In this document: positions 12,579 to 23,887 of the stretch, piece by piece
Position numbering within the stretch: position 1 is the stretch's first letter
How the letters are laid out: each line of letters opens with the position of its first letter
Assembly (NCBI GenBank): GCA_015179125.1
Contig: WHVA01000152.1
Location: 62,001-126,000 of the forward strand
Length of the DNA: 64,000 nucleotides
Origin: Gautieria morchelliformis
Lineage: Eukaryota > Basidiomycota > Agaricomycetes > Gomphales > Gomphaceae
Reading direction: 5' to 3'
The notes under the pieces: generated by a model
Seen by the model: the letters and a program-made list of their open reading frames with translations, nothing else
What the model was told of the DNA's origin: nothing
The model's database searches: none
Program-made: the position numbers and the translations under genes

Positions 12579-12626
12579 GGGCGTTTCACGAAGGTGAATT
12601 CGACGTGAATTCGGTCACGAAATCGG
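12579..12626 (+). repeat. Left terminal inverted repeat
   Basis: Begins GGGCGTTTCACGAAGGTGAA and pairs with 24179-24226 in reverse complement, with about four mismatches in the first 45 positions. Further imperfect gaattc/cgtgaa repeats continue inward to about 12715. Confidence 0.85.
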
Positions 12627-13861
12627 TGTGAATTCCAACGTGAACTCCGGAGTTCAAACACGATTTCATGGCCGAATTCACGTCGAATTTGGCTCCTTCG
12701 TGAAACCCCTCTTCCATATCTCTGTGAATTTAACAGTGAGCCGGCTTGCGCGGCATACCAGCGGCACAATGGAATGTTGCAGCTGTAATATGTAATTAAT
12801 ACTACATAATTACATGCCCACTCTCCCACTGCGCAAATGACTGCTACGTGTTGCCCACAAGCACGCTAGGATGCTTCGGCGCATCCGTCGTCAGGCTGAC
12901 GAAGATGAGGCGGTTGGGCCTTTTTGTAGATGAATCGGATGGCTCAGAGGATGCGGATGGCTCGGAGGAGGATATGTCGACTATCTCTACTGTCTCCAGC
13001 ATCTCCAGCATTTCCAGCATCTCTTCTCTCTCAGACACGGCATCCCTGTCATCTCGAATGGATCTTGATGAAGATGAAGAGACAAGGTATTTGCAAAGGC
13101 TGCGCACAGTGCGACAGTACATCGCCTTTCTGACCAAAACACGGGTCCTGGAGCCGAACAAGGTGCATAAGGTATCGCAGCTGCATCTTGTTATTGAAGA
13201 CTACAAACAGGATGACCCAAAGCGGTTCCGCCGCAATCTTCGTGTGTCGCCAGACACATTCGACGAACTCATTAAATGTATTGATGTACACCCTGTCTTC
13301 TTATCCTCCGGTCCCCACCCTCAGTTACCTGTTTGCGTGCAGCTAGCGATCGCTCTGTTCCGTTTTGGACATTTTGGAAACAGTGCGTCAGTGGAATCTG
13401 TCGCACAGTGGGCCAGAGTTGCAGCTGGTACCGTTTTCAACTGCACTCGCCGTGTTATGGTAGCATTTCTCTATCTGCACGATGATGTTATCCATTGGCC
13501 AGGTGAGGAGGAGAAGGAAGAAGCCAAGGAATGGGTGGAGGATCTAACCTGTGCAGCATGGCGCGATGGTTGGTGTTTTGTTGACGGCACGCTGGTGCCG
13601 CTGGCTGAAAAGCCTGGCTACCACGGTGAGGGGTACTTTGACCGCAAATCAATCTATTCCTTGAATGTTCAGGTATTTCTTTCCTATTGTCCATTTGCCT
13701 ATACCAGCTTATCATGTCCTAGCTAATTACACTGCCGAATCTTCGTATCATCGATTATGTTATTGGCCACTGTGGGAGTGCCCATGACTCGACTGCATTT
13801 CAAGACTCATGAGCTTATAACGAGCATCAACAATTATTTCATAATGGTGAATGGCTTTGGG

Positions 13862-13873
13862 CAGATTCAGCTT
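13862..13873. repeat. Target-site duplication of the LINE, left copy
   Basis: The 12-mer cagattcagctt occurs here and at 21459-21470, exactly bordering the LINE. Joining the two flanks through one copy restores the transposase reading WLWADSAYPVQ. Confidence 0.9.
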
Positions 13874-13889
13874 TTTTTTTTTTTTTTTT
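13872..13889 (-). other. LINE poly(A) tail
   Basis: Eighteen consecutive T on the plus strand end at the target duplication, as expected for the 3' end of a minus-strand LINE made by target-primed reverse transcription. Its length with no interruption suggests a fairly young insertion. Confidence 0.85.
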
Positions 13890-16839
13890 GTCATTTTATT
13901 CGACCTCAGGATAAACCTATGATGGTCACTACACGCGCTGTACCTATGAAAGGTGGGCCTTTCCCCTCTCTCCCTGGGACTCCCAACCCCTGCGTCCTCG
14001 AGTGGGCGAATGCACTGCCGACGAGCTCCATGCCCCCCGGCAGCCCGACTCCTTGAGTCATTTTCCGCCCCCCTCTCTTGTGAGGTAAGGTACTCACTCT
14101 CCCCGGGTGGTCTATCCCTATCGTGTGTGGTCTAGCTTCATAAGTGCTCGGCCGCCGAGGCGGTCTAGCACGACGGGAGTGAGCGCCGCAGGCAAAGAAT
14201 AAAAAAGTGGTCCTAGGGTCTTCATGGTCTTGCTGCGACGAGTCGGTTCCCGCCGTTGCCCGAGCTTGTAAGGTGAGGGTGATATAGTATGATCATGTTC
14301 GTGTCGAAGAGCCGGTTGTGCGTATCCGTGTCTAATAGAGGTCTTGTTGGTGCCCGAAACTCGTGCGTGTTACACTCCTCAGATGTGTTTCCCTGCCCTA
14401 GTTGGTGGGTTATCTCTCTGTCATATGAGTGGGGGGGATACATCACCGAATGTAGCCTTCAAACGGCCTGTAGCAGCCACATAGTTCAGTAGTTCCAGCA
14501 TGCCCGCCGGCTTCCCTAGCAATTCTCTGATCGACGTTGCTTTTCGCCCTAGCTTCCTCCTTAGCTTGTGTCTGGCGTACTCATATGTCTGGCATTCGAA
14601 CAGGAAGTGGTGGACCGACTCGTCGGCCCTAGTGCAAGCGGGACAGATCGGCGCGGGCAACCTCTTGATCCTGTGGAGGTGCTTGTTGAGCGGGGCGTGG
14701 CTGGTTCTCAACTGGGTGATTAGGCTGCATTGTGCTCTGGTCAACCTGGCCGTGTCCGCGATATAGTTGCTGGAGGGCATCTTGCCGTCTATCTTCGATA
14801 GTCTCGCATACCGGGGGGATCGCTGCCACCGTAACCTCCAGTTCTGTTTCGTCCCCATCCTAAAGGCTTGTCTCGCGGCCGCCATGCTGCGCGGAAGGGG
14901 TTCAGCCTCCAGGAGGGGCGGGAGATCACTTAGCTGGTGAGTAGCGTTTAACGCTGCCTTTTTTGCCTCAGTGTCTGCCTCCTTGTTGCCTCCCACCCTG
15001 TCATGTCCCGATATCCAGGCTACGGCTAGGTCTATCTTGCGTCATCGTGTCGGTGTCGCCATCCTGGTGGCCGTGTCGTGTATCTGGCTCAGGATGTGTT
15101 GTCCCGGCCTCGGACATATCTTCTCTATCGCCTGTATCACCCCCTGATTGTCGAGGAGGATTGTGGCCTTTCTGACTTCTTTCTCGCGCCTCAGTAGTTC
15201 TAGCCCCAGAAGTACTCCGATCGCCTCTGCCTCGTAGGTGGTGTGCTCTGTCAGCAGGCCGAGGTGGTATCCCAAGGTAGCCTTTCTCCTGCCTTCCCTG
15301 TATAATACTGCCGCGGCTCCTGCTCCACCCTCTGTGCCTGATCCGTCCGTGTATATCATCACGTCGGCCGTGCTGGTCGCCTCGCCCTCCTTGGACTCTA
15401 ACCTTGTGGCCGCTATCTCGGTCGTGTATCGCCGCGGTGCGTCGGGAACTTGTGCGAAGGGTAGTATTTCCTCGTAGGTGTTGGGTGCGATGTCGAAGAT
15501 ATGGGTCAGTGTGTGCAGTGGGGACGGGTGTCTCTTTACTAGACGGCGGGCGCACGTGTGAAGTGGCTGGTGGAGAGGGTGTGCCCTTGGGAGGGTTGCC
15601 ATGCGGCTGACCGCCTTGTAGCATACATTCAGTAGTAGGAGCTCTATCGGCATTATGTTGGCATGTGCCTCGAGGACGTTGCTGGCAGTCGTTCTCATGG
15701 CTCCAGTGATAGCGATAGTGGCAATGCGCTGTATCGACGTTAGCTTACGCACTATTTTCACTGAACCTGTGGACCTCTTCTTCCCTTCCACTCTCTGAAT
15801 TGGTGTGTACCACACGTCCGCCGCGTATGTGAATTTTGGTATGGCCACTGCGCAGTATAATTGTCTCATGTACGTTGCTCGGACACCTGTGGAGGGCTTG
15901 GTCAGTCTGCGCGCTAGGAGTGTCCACTTTACCGCCTTGGCTGTAACTTTCTCCGCATGCTCGCTCCACCTCAGTTCCTCGTCCAGGAGTACGCCCAGGA
16001 ATTTATGTGATGTCGAGGGCTGGATGACCACATCCTCGTATACAAAGCCTGGTCTTGGTTCGCGTATGGTCTTGCGTGGTCTGGTGGGGTCGGGGACTCT
16101 GCGGCGCGAGAAACCAATCACGGCGAATTTGTTCTTTTCGAACCTGGACTGGTGAGTGCACGTCCATTCACCCGCCCCACCTTCTTTGAGTAGCATTTCT
16201 CTGATGCCCTCGTACGCCTCCTCATATGTGTCCCCTTCTGCGTATAGGTTGGCATCGTCCACGTATGCCGTCGCCACCCTTCCTTTCCCCGACGCCACCT
16301 CTACTAGATCCGCGTTGTAGTAGAGATAGAGTATCATCGATAGCGGGTCGCCTTGCCCTATCCCGTTGTCTATGTTGACCCAGTCCGATAGATAGTCGTC
16401 GAATTTCAGCCTGGTGCATCTGTCTGCCAACATCCTCTCGACGAAGAGCACGTAAGGCTCTGGCACCTTGCGTTTCCTCATGTTGTGGAGCAGGCGGTCT
16501 GTGACTGCGTTCAGGAATGCGCCTTCAATGTCGAGGAATAACATGGCCGCTACCTTCTTCCTCCTCCACGCCCCTTTTATCTTGTTGACCATTAGGTGGA
16601 GGGAGTCGGTTGTCGTCCTGCCAGGCCTCCCTCCGAAGTGGGTGGCTGGGATGAGCTGGTGCTTCTCCGTCAGGTACGTGATGTCTTCCGCCACTATTGC
16701 CGTGAGGAGTTTACCGATCGTGTTGTACAGGGCGATGGGACGGTACGATTTTGGCGCCTCATAGTTGGCCTTTCCCGGTTTCCGTAGTACAATTGTGATC
16801 CAGGTCCTCCAGTTGTCACTGTATGTGTTCAATGCAAAT

Positions 16840-17327
16840 TGTTAGCAACTAAGGGGCTATGGCAGGGAAGGTTCGGTAGAGTTCTTAGAAAGCTAGAATC
16901 AAATGTACTCTCTCAGTGAATTTATTGTCACTGATATATTAATACAATACCTAGAATCAAATGTACTACATGATTTTTAGTCAATGTTATGAAAATACAA
17001 AGAATACTACTCGCCTCTCTCAGTGAATTTATTGTCACTGAGAGAGGAGTACAATCCTGTCTCAGAATGCATATACCTGCACCCGGCCCTTTAGCGCCCA
17101 AGGGCTCGCGCGTCGAAGTCATTTCAAACTCCGCTGGGTGCAGCCGTTTGTGAAAATAGGAATAACAGAATGAAATGGAGAGATAAAGAGTGACTGGAAA
17201 ATTTCGAAAATAAGCAGAGAAATGGATGCATGATACAAGAACAATGTGAGAAACAATTGGAAACACCACACAATAAATTGAACATATTATGCTTGATTTT
17301 GGTGCAGGAGCATAAATGCACCCAACA
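16840..17327 (-). mobile_element. Solo LTR of the Copia family (copy A)
   Basis: A 488-bp sequence starting tgttagcaac and ending gcacccaaca, nearly the same as the two LTRs of the complete Copia at 47-52 kb. Flanking 5-bp copies caaat lie at 16835-16839 and 17328-17332. Excising it rejoins the LINE reading RATFALNTYSDNW without a frame change, so this is a clean solo LTR left by LTR-LTR recombination. A stop-free frame runs from the LINE into its end. Confidence 0.93.
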
Positions 17328-18326
17328 CAAATGTTGCTCGGAATATGCACAGAAGATACTCAGCGAGTAAGTCCACCGATTCCTTCAGGACAACATTAGG
17401 GATTCCGTCATTGCCAGGCGCTTTGTGCGGCTTTAGCTTGTCCAGTTGTCGCCTCAGCTGCGCCTCGTGGATCTGGAACCCGTGTTTGATGCGTTTTGGA
17501 TATTTGTAGTTGGCTGGGATCTGGGACTCGGCTGGTTTGGGCGGAAAGAAGGCCACTGCGAGGGCGGTGCTTTTGTCCTCATTTGTTTCTGCTGTGCGGC
17601 CGGTTCCATCGGTCCCAGGGATATGCAGCGTCGGGATCCTCGATCTGCCCCCATCCGTGGTCGGGTGGGATATGTACCTGTTTGCCGTCCACAGTAGTCC
17701 ATCGTTGAGGTCCTCCAGGTATTCGGCCCAGTGTTGAGATTTGGCCTTGCTAATCGCCTTGCTGTATCTGTCAGTGATCTCCCTGTGTTCTTCGTGGGTC
17801 GGGTGGTCAGCGATGGCATGATGTATATATGATAGATGGTTTAGCCTATTTTTTGCTTTCTTGAGGTCTGTGAGCTCTTTGCACCACCATCTGCGGGAGT
17901 GTGGTGTTGGCTTCGATAGTGGGACCACGGTGTCGATAGTGTCCTGGATGGCAGCCGTCAGCACGTTGACCATGTCATTGTACTCACCTATGTCTTCCAA
18001 CTCCTTCGCCTCTGGCACTTCCACCAGTCGCTCTGCTAGCTGCTCTCTGAACTCGCCCCAGTCCACCATCCTGAAGTTGCGATATGGTTCCGGGTTCCGG
18101 GTTCTGGATTTCCACTCCAACGTCGATAGTCGTGAGGATGGGAACGTGGTTGGTGCCTGGTCCCCTTCTGTTGGGGGAGGTGTCGCAGCCGATGATGGTG
18201 TCGATGATGTTGTCTGTGCAGAAGACATTGTCGACCCTCGTCCAGTTCTTGGTTGACATCGATTGCAGGGTGGGGAGCCGCTTAGGAAGTGCCATTACCA
18301 TATTGTAGTCAGCCAGCATAGAGATC

Positions 18327-18824
18327 TGTAGAGGACAGGAATTATAGGCAGTAGGTATGGACTTGTTTCTCAAAAGAATAGACTAGAAATCAATTCACTC
18401 TCTCAGTGAATTTAGTGGTCACTGTAAATATATTATACACTACCTAGAAATCAATTCACTACAGAGGATTTCTAGGTCAATAAATCGAAAGAACACTAGA
18501 CTAATTTACTTGCCTCTCTCAGTGAATTTAGTGGTCACTGAGAGAGGGGGAAATATGTCTCACTGTGCATGTACTACTACCCGGCCCTTTAGCGCCCAAG
18601 AGCTCGCGCGTCGAAGTCATTTCAGACTCCGCTGGGTGCAGCCGCTTGTGAAAGTAGAAATAACAAAATGGAATGGGGAGGTAGAGAGTGACTGGAAAAT
18701 TTCGAAAATAAACAGAAAAATGAATGCATGGTACAAGAACAATGTGAGAAGAGATTGAAACACCATACAGTAAATTGAATATATTATGCTTGATTTTGGT
18801 GCAGGAGCATAAATGCACCCAACA
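18327..18824 (-). mobile_element. Solo LTR, diverged subfamily (copy B)
   Basis: A 498-bp LTR with 5-bp duplications agatc at 18322-18326 and 18825-18829. Its outer part (tgtagaggacagg...) differs strongly from copies A, C and the Copia LTRs, while the inner 300 bp and the end gcacccaaca are similar. Excision restores the LINE endonuclease frame. It represents a sister subfamily that jumped into the same LINE. Confidence 0.88.
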
Positions 18825-19376
18825 AGATCAGCTCTTCCGCCGCCTTGGTCGCGTCGGCCGTGAATAAATGGTGGTTTCTCTCTTCGTCCCACATGGGATG
18901 GTGTCTGTTGAAGTCGCCACACCAGACCATGGAGTCCGTTTCGCGGTGAATTAGGTTTCGTCTCCCAGCTCTGACAAAGTCGTCTAAGGTCTGTAGCGTC
19001 GCTGAGTGTTCGCAGTCGTTGTATATGTTGAAGATTGTTATCTTTCCCTGACGGTGTCGAATCTGTATTGCTGTGATGTCGTTTGTCCCTTCGACTGAAA
19101 CCTGTGACCATGCATTAGTATCCATTAGGACATTTACCAGTATGATAGAGCGCTTTGTGGCTCCGTTGCTTAGGTGAGATGTAGGGTAAAGCACGCGCCA
19201 GTTGTGGTTCGCCTTGGTGTTGCCTAGCGTGTCGATGTACGGCTCCTGTAGCAGAATGATGTCCCATTCCTTGTGCGCATCCGAATTGATGAGATCGTAC
19301 TGAGCCTTGTCAGATTTGTTCAGGTTCTGTTGGTATATTCTCAGCCTCGCCGGTGTTGGTTCCATTGTGTATGACA

Positions 19377-21287
19377 TCAGCGAGGGGAAGGGAGAGGCGG
19401 CCCACTGTGTCCATCTGTGTCGCCCCACCTGGTGGTGGGGCCCAGGGCGATGCTGTTGGAGGATGTTGTCGGGCTCTCATGCGGTCGTGCTTGCTGCGAT
19501 GGACCTGCGTTTGGATGTCCTGCAGTTTTCGGGTCTGGGGTTCGCCTTCCATATGGTAGCATGGTCTGTCTGAGCCCTCCCGCGCGTTGCGTGACTGTCT
19601 CGCAGCCTCCGCTGTGTTGCGTCATGGGCTGTTGCTCGGTCTGTAGGGGCAGTAGGGCCTGCGCCTTAGAGGGTTGTGAGACGCGGGTCCATACTTCTTC
19701 GGTCGGGAAGTATGGCAGTTGGTTTTCGAGCAGTCTGGCATCGAGCTCTGCGCATTTGTGTAGGAAGACGGGGCAGGTTCTGGCCCAGCTGGCGTGCTCG
19801 TCCGACCTGCACGAGACGCATTGACGTTCGGTCTGGTCACACGTGGCCGTTTTGTGTCGCCCACCGCAGGTCCCGCAAGTGTCGTATTCCTGTGGGCATC
19901 TGTACGACAGGTGGTGCCACCCCTGGCATTTGAGGCATCGGGTTGGTTCCTTCCTGCATTTCTCTGTGTATACTCTTTTCTGACATATTATTATTCCGTC
20001 GGTGAGCGCTTTGTTGGCAGTCTCCAGTGCAGTGAATGTGATGATGGCGTGTCCGCAGGTTTGGCTGGCTGCTTGCCGATGCTTAGGTTTGATCCATCTT
20101 GCTTTGTCGATTGCACCCCTTGGGAGCCTGTTAACCACCTCTATGCGCCGTAGGTCGCCCTCCCTTTCCGGTTCGAAGTGTAGGGGCACGAATTGGATTA
20201 CGAGCAGGTATGACCTCGCCTTCATCCTGGCGTCAGGTGATAGGGCTTCCGTGAATTGGGTCCTGCGTTCCGCCTCGTTGAGCCATCTCGCCGCTTCCTC
20301 CGTGTTGAGCTCGAACAGCACTCCGCCGTTGACGAGTCGCTTCGCGCTGACCACAATTCTCTCGCCCTCTGCGTCTAGGTCGCTGATAGCCTCGTTTGCT
20401 TTGAGCACCAGCCCGGTATCGTCCAGGTCAGTCAGGACCCGTTCTCCTGCGTTCACGGCATCCACTAGTACCTGTCGCTGCTTTATGCCTTCTCGGGCAC
20501 GGACTCTGGCATCAAGCGTGGTGGCACCAGGCGACATGTGCTGGGTCGCCGTTGCTGCTTTCATTGCGGCGTCCCTGTATGTTGTCGAGGTCTCGTTGAG
20601 CTGCGTTGCCGAGGAGGCGACGGTGTTCGACACTGATTGGATTGTTTGTATTGCCGCTGCCGCGTCCTCGGCAACTTGGTGGGATAGTCTGGCCGTGGTC
20701 TCTGCTGCAGCCGTGCCCTTGTCTATCAGTGTCGTCGCTTCTAGGACCTTGGCTGATAGGGCGTTTCCTTCCGCTGCGAGGCCCTCCCTGACCTGGCTCA
20801 CTATTCTCTCGCATCTGGCGTCATCCTCGACCTCTTCTAGAACGAACGCAATAGACCTCAATGCGTTTATCGCCTGGTGCGGTACCCCTTTGTATTGCGT
20901 TACCTGTAATATGGCGGTGGACAGCGCATCGACCGTCCAGGGCGCGCCCGGTACCGTTAGCAAGGTGCGTTCCAAATAGAGCTTACCTGCATCTACATCT
21001 GATATCTCCTGTCCCTGCAAGCTTCTTATCTCCTCTCCTGTGAGCGTCTCCTGGTCTGTGGCTGTTCCTCTGGTGGCTAGCCTGGTCGCTGGCGCCTTTT
21101 TCTCAGCTGGGTTCTCGCTTCTTTTCAGTGGTTCCGTCTGCTTCTCTCGTGTAGGGCCCATTGCTGCCCTAGGCTGGATTCTTCCCTGAGTGTCGAGCTT
21201 GGCCTGTGCCATGGATGGTGTTGTGACTGGGCGCTGCGTAGGCGTGTTCCTGCCCTTTGCCCCGCTAGCCGACGTGTCGTTCGACAT
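19377..21287 (-). CDS. LINE ORF1, gag-like nucleic-acid-binding protein
   Basis: An uninterrupted 636-residue frame. The N-terminal third is basic and low-complexity. Residues about 140-290 are Ala/Thr-rich helices with coiled-coil character (chains of E/A/T with repeated ATTLIDKG-type segments). The C-terminal part has three cysteine knuckles: CLKCQGWHHLSYRC, CGTCGGRHKTATC and CVSCRSDEHASWARTC. Such proteins coat LINE RNA in ribonucleoprotein particles. A Ser/Pro/Gln-rich tail follows. The stop codon shares bases with the ORF2 start (TGATG at 19379-19375), the arrangement used for stop-restart translation in some LINEs. This is the one major transposon protein in the window with no lesion. 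Confidence 0.88.
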   Translation of the reverse strand: MSNDTSASGAKGRNTPTQRPVTTPSMAQAKLDTQGRIQPRAAMGPTREKQTEPLKRSENPAEKKAPATRLATRGTATDQETLTGEEIRSLQGQEISDVDAGKLYLERTLLTVPGAPWTVDALSTAILQVTQYKGVPHQAINALRSIAFVLEEVEDDARCERIVSQVREGLAAEGNALSAKVLEATTLIDKGTAAAETTARLSHQVAEDAAAAIQTIQSVSNTVASSATQLNETSTTYRDAAMKAATATQHMSPGATTLDARVRAREGIKQRQVLVDAVNAGERVLTDLDDTGLVLKANEAISDLDAEGERIVVSAKRLVNGGVLFELNTEEAARWLNEAERRTQFTEALSPDARMKARSYLLVIQFVPLHFEPEREGDLRRIEVVNRLPRGAIDKARWIKPKHRQAASQTCGHAIITFTALETANKALTDGIIICQKRVYTEKCRKEPTRCLKCQGWHHLSYRCPQEYDTCGTCGGRHKTATCDQTERQCVSCRSDEHASWARTCPVFLHKCAELDARLLENQLPYFPTEEVWTRVSQPSKAQALLPLQTEQQPMTQHSGGCETVTQRAGGLRQTMLPYGRRTPDPKTAGHPNAGPSQQARPHESPTTSSNSIALGPTTRWGDTDGHSGPPLPSPR

Positions 21288-21458
21288 GAGGCCGGATTCC
21301 GTGGCAGGCGTGTGCAGGGCGCTCAGAGTGTGTATGTATGTAGATAGATAAAGTAGTAGCAGTAGTATGAGTATGGAGGTGAGAGGAAGAGTAAAATAAG
21401 GAAAGAACTAAAAATGCGCCCAGGCAATGGTGGTGGTCGGAGTGCAAAAGGAGTCCTC

Positions 21459-21470
21459 CAGATTCAGCTT
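21459..21470. repeat. Target-site duplication of the LINE, right copy
   Basis: The 12-mer cagattcagctt, identical to 13862-13873; the transposase reading resumes directly after it (AYPVQAWC). Confidence 0.9.
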
Positions 21471-21506
21471 ATCCAGTACAGGCCTGGTGTGTGGCTCCCT
21501 ATAAAA

Positions 21507-21932
21507 TGTTGTAACTATCAGCTAACTTACCGAGACCGAGGTGCACATTCATGTGCACATGCGAGTCAACAGTCCATCCATCGAATACAAATCGAGGCGA
21601 TCCAATGGATCGTACACGGAGTCACCGAGCCAAGTCCCCGAGTACAACGAGATCTGAGTGTCACATTATCCAAGCTGAGGGGAGCCGGCTGCATATGTAT
21701 CGGCCGCAGGGTAATCCCAGATCTATTTAGCCCATACCGAGCCTCCTAGGTACGGCGTATAAGTCGAATGTTCATGTACTGTAGAAAAAAAAACAAATCT
21801 TATCCGTCCGGCTTCGAGTCACAAGCCGTAGTCCCCTGCGCTCGAGTCAATGCGCACCACGAGTCGAGTCAAGTCTGCCTCTGCGCTCGAGTAAATGCGC
21901 ATGCCCCAAGAACTTCTAACATCATAATAATA
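21507..21932. mobile_element. 426-bp insertion with 5-bp target duplication, LTR-like
   Basis: The host transposase frame APYK...RLAADRAENKQFNYW is interrupted exactly between two copies of taaaa (21502-21506 and 21933-21937). The insert starts tgttgtaact and ends aataata, so only its left end has the usual LTR dinucleotide. Inside are several cgagtcaatgcgc / ctcgagtaaatgcgc repeats, a motif style also seen near 24750-24850. A solo LTR of an unnamed family is the best guess; a small non-autonomous DNA element is the alternative. Confidence 0.6.
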
Positions 21933-22429
21933 TAAAAGACTTGCGGCCGACCGTGCGGAAAACAAGCAGTTTAATTATTGGGTTTCACATGTGAGTTTTT
22001 AACCCTTTATTTTATTACACTTATAAGTATTACCAGGTACGTGTTAAATCTGAACATGCGATGGGGTACCTGAAGGGCCGGTTCTCCTCACTCAAAGGCT
22101 TACATCAGCAGATCGATAACGAAACTGACCACCGCAGGGCACTAGAGTGGATATGCACCTGCATTGTCATCCATACTCTAGTCAGTAGGATTGAGGGTAC
22201 TCAGTTTGATGAGGACGAGGACTTGGTGGAATTGGTTGAAGCCGGTCTTAGTGATTCAGATGAGTCCGAGCTTAATCCATTTGACATGGAGGACGGTGAT
22301 GTTTTGAGAACACGGCAAACTCCAGGAACGCGTAACAAACTCAAGCAAGCCCTACTTAGGAGTGGACTAGTATAATGCTACAATATCATAATCTATTAAG
22401 CAACATGATCAGAAATGGGTCATATCAAG

Positions 22430-23887
22430 CTAGGCAGCGTAATTCTGATTGCTATTTGCTGTGTTATTGGCGATCCCAGAGCCGGAGGCACCGAATGGCT
22501 CGAGAGTGCCATGTCCAAGCATATTGAAGTCAAAATCAAGACCGGGGATTTGGCTGCGGTGTGTAGGAACTGGGTGATGTGGCGCCTGCAGTTCAGCTAA
22601 CCTGAGATGAACAAGCAGCTCTTGTTGCTGTTGTTTGGCTGCTCGCTCCTGTTGCCACTCTTCAAACTCCAGCTCCATCTTACGTTTTTTGAATGCAATC
22701 TTCGCCAATTTCTCCTGTGCTTGATACTCCTGTCGTGCCTTCAGTCTGTTGGTCTCTGCCAGTTCTAGCTCTGTTTCAAAAGCTTTGTTAGCCCTGCGTT
22801 TTGTGGCTGGCTTATCTGATCCTTTCACAGATGACTTTCGGGAGGAGGTACTAGTGAACAACCACTTCTTGCCCTTGGGAGCCGGTGAGGGAGATGACGG
22901 TGGAAGAGAGTTATGCCTAATATTTTTCAGCGCTGCAAGCTTACTAAGCTTTTCAGCAATACGAGGGGAGTGTTTTAGTGGGGAATCAATCTGTTTAACT
23001 CGATGAGAAATTGATTAATGTAAGTAATAATGCTCACATTGCCATTATTCTTGTCACAGTCATCCTCTGAGGGACTCTCTTTCTCATTGGAGTCGCTTGG
23101 CATGTCCTCTAGTCCGCTCCCAGGTTGGCTCCTGGCATCTGCGCTACTTCCCGCCCTGGTTTCCCACAGTGATGCAGCTACAGCTGCATGGTCTTGTCCT
23201 GCGGTGGATGAGGATATTCCTATCGGGCTGTAGTTTGGAAGTTCTCGCCAGAGTGCATGTAGACGATCCCAGAAAGGCCACTCTTGACGGATGCGTTCTT
23301 CGAGTATTGTCAACATCACGTGGCATATTATGGTCCTAACATACCTATTGCATTAGCTAGCTGTGACTCTGCCATCACATCCTCTGGGTTGATCCCGGCC
23401 CCTGTCTCTCCTAACTCCCGACATATTGCCTGGTATTTTTTCTTGAGACTGCCATTTGAAAGTTTAGTGAGGATTAGACTGGTCTAAGCTGCTTCACTCA
23501 CCGGGAAAGCTGTCCACATACCGACTTGTTGTAATGAGCTTTGTCTGCCTCCTAGGTGCTCTGCAATAGCTCATCGGTGTTCTCAATACTGAAGACCCAT
23601 TCTGCTAAGACTCCATGCGCCACTGCCTTCTGGTCTTTGGCTTGTTTTTACTTACGCTGGTCGGCTGTGGCATCCTTGGTGGCATCAGAAAATAGTTTCC
23701 TACGGAAGTCGGGGTTCTGTTCAAGATAGTCGATGAGCCGCCATGTCCAATCAGGGTTCTTAGCCCATGGAATTTCATGGGAACACTTTTTAAGTGACCC
23801 GGCTGCTCCAGCGTCGAGTTCGCCAGTGTCTTCTTCTGGTAGCACTTTGAAAGTTGGCTTGGGAGGTCGCTTTGGCCAGGGCATCAC
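22430..23887 (-). pseudogene. Harbinger second gene: Myb/SANT-like DNA-binding protein
   Basis: Pieces at 23887-23648, about 23470-23380, 23319-22975 and 22861-22430 read in order on the minus strand. They give a short N-terminus, then WTWRLIDYLEQNPDFRRKLF (a SANT-type helix region), then SLKKKYQAICRELGETGAGI. A conserved EWPFWDRLHALWRELPNY block and an acidic/serine stretch follow. The C-terminus is a long Glu/Gln-rich coiled coil (ETNRLKARQEYQAQEKLAKI). Harbinger elements usually pair such a protein with the transposase to bring it to DNA. Between the first two pieces several stops and a frameshift break the chain, so it is a pseudogene. It faces the transposase tail to tail. Confidence 0.75.

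Larger units (their letters stand above)
14421..19377 (-). pseudogene. LINE ORF2: endonuclease, reverse transcriptase, RNase H
   Basis: Start ATG at 19377 overlaps the ORF1 stop. The endonuclease spans 19377-18830 and 18321 to about 18105 (YQQNLNKSD, ILLQEPY, WCGDFNRHHPMWDE). The reverse transcriptase runs from about 17700 to 15800 (RPIALYNTIGKLL, GIGQGDPLSM, catalytic AYVDDANLY). RNase H follows (MIYTDGSGTEGG, LDNQG, AWISGHDR), then a C-terminal CPACTRADESVHHFLFEC zinc motif. Four lesions are visible: two solo-LTR insertions, a 7-bp tandem duplication near 18087-18104 that shifts frame, and an in-frame TGA at 15044-15042. Removing the insertions and the 7-bp repeat gives exactly 1318 codons, which supports the reconstruction of the damage. 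It is dead in its present form. Confidence 0.9.
13874..21458 (-). mobile_element. LINE retrotransposon, Tad1/I-like, near full length
   Basis: The element lies on the minus strand. Its 3' end is an 18-nt poly(T) on the plus strand (13872-13889, the A-tail), followed inward by about 530 bp of 3' untranslated region. The 5' untranslated region is about 171 bp (21288-21458). ORF1 (gag-like, CCHC knuckles) and ORF2 (endonuclease, reverse transcriptase, RNase H) overlap by a TGATG. A 12-bp target duplication flanks it. Two solo LTRs (16840-17327 and 18327-18824) inserted later; without them and their duplications the element is about 6.6 kb. APE-type endonuclease plus RNase H suggests the Tad or I group rather than L1. 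Confidence 0.9.
12848..22373 (+). pseudogene. Harbinger-type DDE transposase, split by two insertions
   Basis: The coding pieces are 12848-13671 (exon 1), then an intron with donor gtatttctttcc, 13725-13873, 21471-21506, 21938-21996, an intron at about 21997-22038, and 22039-22373. Joined, they read as one DDE_Tnp_4-type transposase. There is an acidic N-terminus (residues about 25-70), a helix-turn-helix region, the first catalytic Asp in FVDGTLVPL, the second in GSAHDSTAF, then WLWADSAYPVQAWCVAPYK. The Glu is in VKSEHAMGYLKGRF. A TGA at 13810-13812 replaces the arginine expected in QDS-R-AYNEH. Both insertions break codons but leave the flanking frame matched once removed, so they are recent relative to the gene's decay. 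It is not functional as it stands. Confidence 0.85.

Noticed and set aside
12844-13161. Glu/Ser-rich minus-strand frame
   Set aside because: Antisense shadow of the acidic N-terminus of the Harbinger transposase.
16840-17327. Repeated 490-bp sequence first taken for a SINE
   Set aside because: No poly(A) tail or tRNA head is present. It begins TG, ends CA, has 5-bp duplications and matches the LTRs of the complete Copia at 47-52 kb.
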